This document shows, piece by piece, positions 17,101-26,483 of a stretch of 64,000 nucleotides of DNA. Made by a program: the position numbers and the translations under genes. This DNA is from Parietaria judaica (Eukaryota > Streptophyta > Magnoliopsida > Rosales > Urticaceae). The stretch is from the NCBI GenBank assembly GCA_954871525.1, contig OX940865.1, positions 14,584,606 to 14,648,605 of the forward strand, in the 5' to 3' direction. How positions within the stretch are numbered: position 1 is the first letter of the stretch; every line of letters starts with the position of its first letter. The notes below the pieces were generated by a model that was not told where the DNA came from, made no database searches, and was given only the letters and a program-made list of their open reading frames with translations.

Positions 17101-17405
17101 ATGTACGGCTTTGTATCTATGGCTCATGAAAAATAAAAGTTTAGTTCAGACTCTGTACATTGTTATTTACCATGCTTTTTATTGAATTATTGGTGCTCTT
17201 TTCATAATTGTTTTTTTAGTATTATTGTAAGTAATATAGAAAAGGCTATATATTCAAGCTCAATTGGACTCGGCGTTTTCATTAGAGTAGGCGTTTTTTT
17301 TCTTTCTTTCAATTTTTCATATGTCTAAGGGGCTCGAACATCAAGAATACAAGTTCAAACACCGAGCATTATTGTAACTTTTATAATGGTTTGGTATATT
17401 TTTAT
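14156..17405. other. Intergenic spacer without genes
   Basis: AT-rich DNA. It contains a 49-bp direct repeat (14542-14590 and 15128-15176), a GC-rich GTCGCGAC repeat block (15036-15134) and several (TA)n tracts. No credible coding sequence was found on either strand; part of the right-hand flank is presumably ROT4 promoter. Confidence 0.45.
14542..15176. repeat. 49-bp direct repeats around an AT-rich and GC-rich insert
   Basis: TAATAGAYGGTATTTAACAY and the 29 bp after it occur at 14542-14590 and again at 15128-15176 with a few mismatches, in the same orientation. The enclosed sequence ends in a GTCGCGAC-rich block and AGCTCTAATAG. This could be an insertion with a long duplication or the remains of a tandem duplication; the sequence does not decide. 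Confidence 0.5.
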
Positions 17406-17960
17406 TCGGGTGGCAATATAGGCACGAAACACGAAACGGTTATGAAAAGATTTAAACGGGTCTGTGTTTACCGTAAATAGATATGGGTCTAATCGTGTCG
17501 AACATGATTAACACGATTAAATGACGGGTAAACACGGCACGAACATGATAACATGATGAGCTCAATTAGACACGATTAAGGAGAAAAAATTTAGATTTTA
17601 TATATGTTATTAAGTATGTTAATATTTATTATATAAAATTTATATTTTTTCCTTATTTATTACATCATACAACCGATGAACATAAAAAAGCGTTAGTAAA
17701 TTGTAGAATCTTAGATAATATAGTTAAATTAATAAAGTTGAATGAGTACAATTTGAATTAATTTAATATTTTAAAATACATATTCATGTTAAATGGGATA
17801 AACATGTAGACACGATAAGCACAGTATTTAAATGGGGCGGGTTTGGGTCTCAACTTCTAACATGATTAATAAATGGGGCACGTCTGGGTCTAGATAAAAT
17901 AAGTGAAAAACGATTAAGACCCAGCACGAACACGACACGAAACTCAAATTGTCACCCCTA
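17406..17960. mobile_element. Non-autonomous hAT-like element, CACGA-repeat family
   Basis: A 555 bp element flanked by a perfect 8-bp TSD, ATTTTTAT (17398-17405 and 17961-17968). The termini are inverted (TCGGGTGGCAAT on the left, ATTGTCACCCCTA on the right). Subterminal regions are rich in CACGAAAC, AACACGAT and GGGTCT motifs in both orientations, and the middle is AT-rich and non-coding. It is organised like the CCGG-repeat family but shares no subterminal motif with it. Confidence 0.8.
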
Positions 17961-18728
17961 ATTTTTATTGAGTTAAGAATAGAATAATTAATTTAATAAA
18001 TGAGTATCTCAGCAGGAGTAGGACTATGTATCATAAAGTAATAATTCATTCATGGGTAATACTTAAAGGGAAACTTGCAAAAATAGCCTAAAAAAACACC
18101 ATAATTGAAGTTTTGAACCATATTGAGAAAATAAGTGTTTCTAAACTTTGCCCAAATTTATGACGAATTTACCCTTAATTAATCAACACCCACATTAATT
18201 AAACCCAATTAATTTCCCTCTCCTTCTCTCTCCTCTCCTCCTTCCCTTCCCGTGTCTTCCCTTCCCATCCCTCACCCACACAGAACTCGACCCACTCGAC
18301 CAAGGCAAGCAACGAAGAACTCGACCCACACAGAACTCGAACCAACTCAAGCAGCACGCACGTCCTCCGACCATCGAACCACGTGCCTCTGTCGCGAGTC
18401 CGCCGTACGCACGTCCTCTCCGTGAGTCCGCCATCAGTCTCCATTCTCCTTTCGCTCATTTTCGTTTGATTTTGCGTGAGATTCGTTCGTTTTCTCTGTG
18501 ATTCTTTTGATTGATTTAGCTTGGTTTGATTTCTGGTTGGTTTGCTTTTATTCTAGGGTTTATTTTTCTTCATTAAGTTAGGCTATGGAATCTTTGTTAG
18601 TTTTGGAAATTTTTCTTCATTAAGTTGCATGAAGTTTAGGTTTTTTTTCCTGGAAGGCTTTTTAGGAGCTTTGTTACAGTTTTTGGCGTGGGCTTGGGAG
18701 GTTAAGGGGATCAATGTTGACGAATTGG

Positions 18729-19262
18729 GACAGTTTCTTCCGATTTCGGGGACAATTTTTGGTAATTTCGGGACAGTTCTGGGTAATTTGCTTGAAGGTT
18801 GGATGAGTAATATTCATGGGACAGTTTCTTATGATCCTTGGGGACAGTAATTAGAATTTTGGGGACAATTTTTGGTAATTTAGGGACAGTTCTGGGCAAT
18901 TCGCTTGAAGGTTGTATGAGTAATATTCATGGGACAATTTCTTATAATCCTTGGGGACAGTAATTTGAAATTGGGGGACAATTTTTGGTAATTTAGGGAC
19001 AGTTCTGGGCAATTCGCTTGAAGGTTGTATGAGTAATATTTAGGGACAGTTTCTTATGATCCTTGGGGACAGTTTTTTGAAATTGGGGGACAGTTTTTGG
19101 TAATTTAGGGACAGTTCTGGGAAATTCGCTTGAAGGTTGTATGAGTAATATTCATGGGACAGTTTCTTATGATCATTGGGGACAGTAATTTGAAATTTGG
19201 GGACAGTTTTTGGTAATTTATGGACAGATTTGTGGCAGTTTTCTTGGAGGTTGTATGATTAA
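18729..19262 (+). repeat. 113-bp tandem repeat inside the MULE
   Basis: About 4.6 copies of a unit containing GGGACAGTTCTGGGCAATTC and CTTGAAGGTTGTATGAGTAA. Successive GGACAGTTCT landmarks lie at 18771, 18884, 18997, 19109 and (degenerate) 19222, a period of 112-113 bp. It sits between the left TIR and the transposase, where subterminal repeats often bind transposase; that role is inferred. Confidence 0.85.
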
Positions 19263-19344
19263 TATTCTCCTCTCTTGTTTCAGATTTTCGTTTGGAGTTT
19301 CTTATCAACATTGTCATATTCTCATCGGCACAACGTCAAAACCA

Positions 19345-21640
19345 ATGGGTATGATTTGATCCTTATTTATGTCCTTTTATTTATGATTGTTCTTGCTTTT
19401 TCTTAATTCATTTTATACTTTCGTGTGAAACAGATTTGGATGTATATCTCGAACATGATGGCGAGTGGGTTCTTGAAAATGAGAAGTGGAACTACACCAA
19501 TGCGAAGAATAGTTTTTTCTTAGCGCCGATGTACATTAGTCACACCCAATTGATGGATCAGTTGTATGAAAAAGTTGGTGTGGATGAGTCGGTGTATGAT
19601 CTCAGAATCGAGATAAAACTGTTGCAGCACGGATGTCGACCTGTTGAGTTGGATGTTGATTGTCAAATACTTGACATTGTCCGTCGTGGAAAGAACATAC
19701 TCTACGTAACTCCGGTATTGAAAAAGCTAATTGTAATGCCATCTTCAGAGCGGTATGAAGAAAATGTTACTCACGAAGTTCATCTAGCAGACCACAATGA
19801 TGACATCGTGGACTTTGATGTCCAGCTAGTCCCTGATTTTCCATCATCTGGAAGACAGCGAAGTCCCGTGCTCGAGTTCCACATCATCTTCACAGCCCCG
19901 AAGACCCGTGCACGAGTTCCCATCTTCTTCCGATCCCCGAAGTCATGTGCCCGAGAATTTCCCGAACGCGACGCAAGATGTGGATGATAGTTTATGGGTT
20001 GACCCGCGGTTCTATGCGGAGGATTTACATTCACATCTCGACTCGTCGTGTAAAGGTACACTGTTTGAGTTTTCAGAGGGAAAAATCTATAAAAATTTGA
20101 AAGAGTTGCAGACTAAACTTTCTATTCACGCGATTGAAAAAAACTTTCAGTTTAGAGTGTCCAAGTCTAACCCGGAAGTATGGCATGTGAGGTGCAAGGA
20201 CAATACATGCACGTGGAAATTGAATTCACGGGTAGTTATTAAAACCGCACCATTGTATAAGATAACTAAGTTTGTCCACGAGCATACTTGCTCCCTTGAT
20301 CGTTGTCAGCTAGAGCATAAGCAAGCAGCTCCCCGAGTTGTTGGGAAGATTTATAAGGATAAGTTTTCCACTACGGGCTCACCGTTCACGCCAAAAGCTT
20401 TACAAGAAGATTTGAAAAAACATTACGGTGTTGAGCGAACATATGAAAAGGCCTGGAGATGCAAAGAAAAAGCCATGGCATGCGCAATGGGCACACCCGA
20501 GGATTCGTACTCGAAGTTACCGCGCTACTTGCATGTGATGGAGGAAAAGAATTTGGGATCGGTAACTGATTTTGTGATAGAAGGAGGTCGTTTCAAATAT
20601 GCCTTTGCTGCCGTTGGAGTTTGTTTACAAGGATTTAAAACGTGTCGGCCATTGATATGTGTTGATGGAACCTACATGAAGAGCAAGTACGGTGGGCAAT
20701 TGTTAACGGCAGTCGCACTTGATGGTGAAACAAAATTGTTTCCTATCGCGTATGGAGTTGTGGATATTGAAGACCATGACTCTTGGATTTATTTTCTGAC
20801 AAAGTTAAAGGAAGCCATCGGGCCCGTTGAAGATCTAGCCATTATTTCCGATTGGCACGACAGTATAATTTTTGGGTGAAGACCGTTTTCCCTCATGCTC
20901 ATCACGGTTTTTGTTGGGCCCACCTCAAAAGGAACATCATCTTTATTTTTAACTGCGTACGCTTTTCGGACGAGCGACTTTGAATACTACTGGAACTTGT
21001 TGAGGAACCATTTCCCAGATGTAGCAGTATATATGGAAGGAATTGGCTTTCCATATTGGACACATATTCATTTCGGCGGTCACAGGTACGACGCCATGAC
21101 GAGTAATTATGCGGAAAGTTTTAACTCTGTTCTTAAGATTGCTAGGAAATTTCCGATAACAAATATGTTTGAATACCTTCGGTTTACTCTCCAACATTGG
21201 TTTTATGAAAAGCGAACCCTAGGTCAAAATAACCTTTCAACTCTTGTATCCAAGTTCGAGAAAGAGTTGAAAGACACACTTGATGCAACGCGGTCGTTAA
21301 CAATTCATAATCTAGATACGCTTCAATTCGAAGTCATTACACCATCGGGCAGTTTCGTTGTAGACCTAAGGACAAAAGAGTGTGAATGTGGGGAGTTCCA
21401 AGCAATTGGTATTCCTTGCGTTCACGTTGTAGCTGCTGCCCTGAAATGCAATTTAGGCAACTACACATATTGTTCGCCGTTTTATTTGCTCGAGACACAA
21501 ACCCAATGCGTTTCTCGGACACTCACAACAAAACATACGGTGTCCAAATTTCTCCTGCTTGCATGCGCAGATTCAGGATCTCCGGTTACAGCCCATTTCA
21601 TCTGGGCTAGTTTAGGATCACAACTTGGGTCCTCTTTCCA
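19345..21640 (+). pseudogene. mudrA-like MULE transposase, frameshifted
   Basis: Encodes a cut-and-paste transposase. ATGG at 19345-19348 is followed by a GT-AG intron (19349-19433), then an N-terminal PB1-like region (19434 to about 19850), a MuDR DNA-binding domain (near 20060-20300), the DDE core and a SWIM zinc finger. DDE landmarks are VDGTYMKSKYGGQL (about 20660-20700), IISD (near 20847) and YAESFN (about 21110). The SWIM finger, CECGEF followed by GIPCVH, ends near 21430. Lesions: a frame change near 19850-19900; an in-frame TGA at 20877 bypassed by a -1/+1 pair, with FPHAHHGFCWAHLKRN readable only in the other frame between 20876 and about 20940; and another frame change near 21490. 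Probably non-functional. Confidence 0.88.
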
Positions 21641-21874
21641 TCGTTGCATCTTCTCCATAAGCGAGCTCGTCCAATGGAGACACATGCAAGTGATATGCTG
21701 TTTATATCCTTTGAAATACACACTTAGACGACGACGACGAAACAAACACATCACTGCATCAATGTGCTGCAAAAAGACAAAGTATAACCAATAATTAAAG
21801 ATAAACTATCCAAACCAAATTGTCCCTGCTTTAGACAATAACTGTCCCTCGTTTTACAGAAATATTGAACTACA

Positions 21875-24120
21875 TCAACGTAAAAAACAAGTATTGCAAA
21901 GTTCAGAAAATACCGTAGTATTAATCCATGTACGTGGCGTTAGTAGTTCATTAAACCAGCTTCCAGACGCCTCTCCGTGTATGCACATCCACTTATCAGG
22001 CGTCCCGTGTTTAATCCACCTTTTCAATGCGGTGAGATGACTCTTGGAAGGCGGTACAACGACTTGGAACACGTACGGTTCCGATCTTCTTTTCAGTGTC
22101 TCAGTGTCCGGGTTGGTAAAGTCTTCCATGTTTGGTGCCTTCCTTTTCCTCTTCGCCGGTGGTGTCTCCATCAAGGGCGAGTCGTCCGGAACTACTATTT
22201 TCACGGGTATCGGAACAAGGGGAGAGACAACTATTTCTTGAAAAGGCTGGTTCGTATCTTGGTGCTCCATCTCATGAAGCAATGCATCCAACATTATGTT
22301 TTCACTCGGAGATCCCTGAGATGGCTGAGGTTGCGGAGATGGCTGAGATTGCATCAAGATAACCCTTTCCCGAGCGCTAACAAGTTTTGGGATCTTTATT
22401 GCAACGGCTTTCTTGGGGTTTCGTGCATTTTTGCTTGTCTCGGGACTACCAACGGCTTTCTTGGGGCTTCGTGCATTTTTGCTTGTCCCGGGACTACCAA
22501 CGGCTTTCTTGGGGCTTCGGGTTTCTTTGCTTGTTCCGGGACTTGGGTCCGAAGATGGGTCAGATTTCTTGGGGGTCGTGCTTCTTGTCGAGTACTGTTT
22601 TTGTGAGCTTGGGTCCAAAGATGGGTCAGATTTCTTGGGACTCGGGGATATGCTTTCTTTAGGGCTCGGTTTTGATCTCTTCGGGCTGCGCCCGGTGGCT
22701 AGGTCGGTTTGTGTCGGATCGGGTTTTAGTGGTGGAATATGTGTTTCGGTAGGTATGTGTTTCTTGGGGATCGGTGTTTCTTTGAGATGGGGATTATACT
22801 CCACAAAGTCACGAACAATCTTGAAAATTATGCTTGTTTTCTTGGTCTGCAAAATAAAAAAGTACAATAAATTCAGCTATTGGTAAACTTATATATAATA
22901 ATAGTTTAGTTATAAATATAACGTACCAATTCAAGGATATTTGCCTCTTGCACTTCTTGTTTCCTTAAAAATTCGTCAAATTTTGCAGCTTCGGCCTCTT
23001 GTTTTTTCTTAATGTCATCAAGCATCTTGATTATGCTTGAAGACTCTTCTGAGCGACGAGGGGGCAGCGGTACCTCTGTTTCCAGTCTATCTCTAGACTG
23101 TGTTTGCATACGCGGTGGAGTGGGGGTAGATGACGAAACGCCCTTTGAAGGTGACTTGTTCTCCTCTTCAGGCCCTGCTACAATGAAAGGGAGCACCTCC
23201 ACCTTCATACATTAAAAACAAAAAAAAAACACTAACTTAGCTAAAAACAATTCTCGAAATTGTCCTCGAAATAACTAAAAAAATTACGAAAACTTACATT
23301 GTCATCGTCGAGCGCATTACCCACTGCAATCGAAGACATTTGTTTCATGGTAGAACCGAGGGTTTCCAGATACGGAACCACTTTGCACGCCCAGGCTTGA
23401 AGCATCGGGGCGTATGCGGCCAACTCGTATTTGGGGTATACGTATTTGCCAGCGCCTTTGGATTTTACTTTGCATTTCTTAATTTCCCGGCAAAAGGACT
23501 TGGCGGATGCATTCCAAACCAACTCGCCCCATGGTTTGGATAAAAAGTAATCCACGTCATCCACATCTTCCAAGTGCTCGTTCTGGACAAACTTATCTGG
23601 TGGCGTCCCCAGAAGCACCCCCTCAACGAAACAACAAAGGCCTAGCTTGTATATATCTTCGGGGTCAGTGCACTCCATCAACGTCTTCTCCAAATCGCTA
23701 TACGTTATTTTTTTTTATATCGTTGGGGAAACAAGAAGCCAATAAAATTTTGTGTGAATTCGGCCGTTTTTTCTTCGCTTCGTCGTTGAATTTTAAGCCG
23801 GTGATGGCAGCAACCTCACGACGGCCAAATTTACATATAACCTTGTTGAATTTGAAGAGAAGTTCATCGGAACTGGGAGACGCAATTCTTCGACAAAGAA
23901 CTTGATTGACCAGTGCACCCGAAAATTTTGGACGGGGCTCTACAAAGAATTGGCCGAACGGAGTCGCAAGCACCCTATCCAACAAACTATGTTCTCGGAA
24001 AGACTTGATGATGTTGTCTAAGCGACTACTTCCGCGGTACCAAACTCGACTTCGCTGCGAATGTCGCTCGGTTTCACCAACCACGCAATCCATCTGCGAA
24101 TCATAATGCATATAAAACAT
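21875..24120 (-). pseudogene. DUF1985 (Ulp1-type) gene carried by the MULE, truncated and frameshifted
   Basis: The minus-strand partner gene of a KAONASHI-type MULE. The first block (24120-23698) and second block (23693 to about 23297) together carry the DUF1985 domain, with FGRREVAAITGLKF and LCCFVEGVLLG as landmarks. They are out of frame by one base at a nine-A run (about 23709-23717); removing one A would read through. Later exons encode a coiled coil (KKKQEAEAAKFDEFL) and a Pro/Ser/Lys-rich linker with a 48-bp repeat (three copies, 22405-22548). The model ends at WFNELLTPRTW, about where a Ulp1 cysteine protease domain normally starts, so the catalytic domain is missing. These genes normally encode SUMO-protease-like proteins; this copy cannot. 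Confidence 0.8.
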
Positions 24121-24961
24121 GATAAATGCGAGTATAAAACTGCCCTAACAATCCACTACAAAACTGTCCTAAAAACAGGTTTTTCCCTTGTAAAACAGCC
24201 CATAATTAAGACATTTTATCAAACAGATTGAATGCACAAGTTCCACTACAAATGATTCACAACTTCAAGCCCTTCCTAAACCCTAAATACCGATTCCTAA
24301 ACACAGATCAACCCAGGAAACCCTAATTCTAAATGCAAATCAACCCTAAATCATACTTTGAAAGCCCTAACATTGTAAATCACACCTCTGAAACAGAGAA
24401 ATGGAAGTCGGAAACCAGCCCCCAAAGCATGGAGGAGTGACAACAGTAGAAAATCAGTAAGAAAGAGAGATGACCTTGGTTGCAAGGTGAGTCCAGGCGA
24501 TGACCTTGCCAGAGGCAAACTTCAGGCGCGGCGAGCCGAGGCGAGTCGAGGCGCGGCGAGCCGAGGCGAGTCGAGGCGCGGCGAGGCGAGGCGATGAGAG
24601 TGAGGGTCTGATTTTGAGAGGCGATGAGAGTCGAGGCGAGGGAGAAAGAAGAGCGGGAGGAGAGGCGAGGGCTGAGTCCACGGGAGGAGAGGCGAGGGAG
24701 AAAGAAGAGCGGGAGGAGAAGTTGGGGCTGAGTCCACGCGAGGAGAGGTCGGGGAGAGGAGGAGAGGTCGGGGGTTTAGGGCAAAATCAGGGGTAAATGT
24801 CCCAAATTCATTATTTGGGTTAAATGAAGTGGTAATTAATTAATTAGGGGTAAATTTGTCTAAAATTGGGCAAAGTTTAGAAACACTTATTTTCTTAATA
24901 TGGTTCAAAACTTCAATTATAGTGTTATTTTAGGCTATTTTTGCAAGTTTCCCTACTTAAA

Positions 24962-25443
24962 ATAAAATAGTTTAGGAAAATTAAACAAATCCGTAATGAA
25001 AAGAATGTCGTTTATCTTTCGGAGGAAACATGAGACATTGCTAGTGTAAACGACATGTTGCACACCGATACGTACATGTACGATTGATTATTTGTATTTT
25101 ATTTCATCATTTAAATAGCATATTTTTTTTAATTAAAAAATACGTTACATATTTGTAAATAAATAGTTGGAGCAGATTATTGTCGTTCATCATCTTGAAC
25201 AGAATCGACTATAACTTTGCTGAAAAATGACATGATGGAACTATGTCGTTTTCCATAGAAACGACAAGAAATTTTTAGAACCAAATTACATGTCGCTCAT
25301 CTAGATAATCGATTTTTTTTTACAACATTCTTTACGATTGTTATTAGTTAGTTTGAAGAATAAATTCACTAATCATGAGACAATGTTATTTTTATCTCGA
25401 TGGAGTTATCCTCCCACTCGGGACGGAATTAGACTAATCTAGG
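24962..25443. other. Spacer between two transposons, no gene seen
   Basis: AT-rich, with short frames only and no recognisable feature. Confidence 0.5.
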
Positions 25444-25451
25444 CTAGACGG

Positions 25452-26144
25452 TTGGGGTGCAATCGGGTAGGGTACCCTGTCTTTTCGAGGTACTCGGAAC
25501 CGGAATCCGGGTATCTGAAAATTTGTACCCGGAACCGGTACCCTGAAATCCGGGTACCCTGTTTCCGGGTATCTGTATTTTGATACCCAGTACCGGTTCC
25601 GGTACCCGGTTTTGAGAACCGGATCCGGGTACCCGGTTTTACCATGTACCCTGTTTTTTCAAATATATATATATATATTATTTAAAATTAAAAACATACA
25701 TTCATCTTTAAAAAAACTGCATAAAAAAATAATCCTGCACATCAAGCATAAAAGAAAAAACAGTCCAAAATTCATTAAAAAAAATAGTCCGCATCAAGTA
25801 TAACATAGTCCCGCGAAAAAAGAAAAGAAAAGAAAAAAGAAACATAGTCTCCGGCATTAAAGGGAGGCGGGATTTTGAGAAGTCGGCGAGATGAGAGGGA
25901 GGCTGGATGAAATGAAGTCGAGCCCTAGTGCAGAGAAGTAACCCTAAAAATTAAATTACCATAAAAATAAAAGACAAAATTAAAACAGGGTAATAAACCG
26001 GGTACCGGGTACCCGGTTTTTTTAATTTTACTACCCAGTACCCGGAACCGGAATTCGGTTCCGGTTTCGGTTCTGGTTATTAAATCCGGATACCAATCCG
26101 GTTCCGGATAATTACCCGATTTCCGGGTATTATTTGCACCCCTA
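25452..26144. mobile_element. Non-autonomous hAT-like element, CCGG-repeat family, copy 2
   Basis: A 693 bp element with a perfect 8-bp TSD, CTAGACGG (25444-25451 and 26145-26152). Ends are TTGGGGTGCAATCGGG and ATTTGCACCCCTA, imperfect inverted repeats. Subterminal arrays of GGTACCCGGTTCCGG-like motifs flank an AT-rich core. Termini and architecture agree with the copies at 10606 and 44757. No coding capacity. Confidence 0.87.
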
Positions 26145-26152
26145 CTAGACGG

Positions 26153-26483
26153 CAGCTCGGTATCGAGCTCGAGCTCGGAAGCCTTTGTCATTCAAATAGA
26201 TTCAATAACGACAAATTCGTACACCAACAATTATCTTCTATCTTCGTAAACTACAAAATACCCGTAACACAAACTCTTTCTTAAGAATAAATCATTAAAC
26301 GACGTAGTTTATGTTTCCGTGCATTAAACGACACGTCGTTTGTGTACTGTCGAATGCTCGGAAAGATTCTCTGATTCTCTCTAATGGCGGAGCTCAGAGA
26401 TAGCCCAGGTCGATGGTCTTCATCTTCCTAGCCTAGGGTTTCGGCTTTGGAGCTCACAGACTGCTGGTTTCTTCGAACTAGCA
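26153..26483 (+). other. Upstream region of the PPR gene
   Basis: Promoter and leader region. An upstream ATG at about 26383 opens a frame of about 15 codons (MAELRDSPGRW...) that ends before the main start and is out of frame with it. No convincing TATA box was identified. Confidence 0.4.

Larger units (their letters stand above)
18068..24953 (+). mobile_element. Mutator-like element (MULE) with mudrA-type transposase and a DUF1985 gene
   Basis: A 6,886 bp element starting GGGAAACTTGCAAAAATAGC and ending in its inverse. The terminal inverted repeats match closely for about 95 bp and remain similar to about 150 bp. An 8-bp TSD, TACTTAAA, lies at 18060-18067 and 24954-24961; MULE duplications are usually 8-11 bp. 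Cargo: a mudrA-like transposase on the plus strand (19345-21640) and a DUF1985-type gene on the minus strand (21875-24120), convergent. This layout matches the Ulp1-carrying MULEs of plants (KAONASHI type). Both genes have frame lesions. Similar TIRs and an intact TSD suggest a fairly recent insertion. Confidence 0.92.

Noticed and set aside
18195..18459. Minus-strand Arg/Gly-rich frames near the MULE left end
   Set aside because: Shadows of a pyrimidine-rich subterminal stretch, with no transposase similarity.
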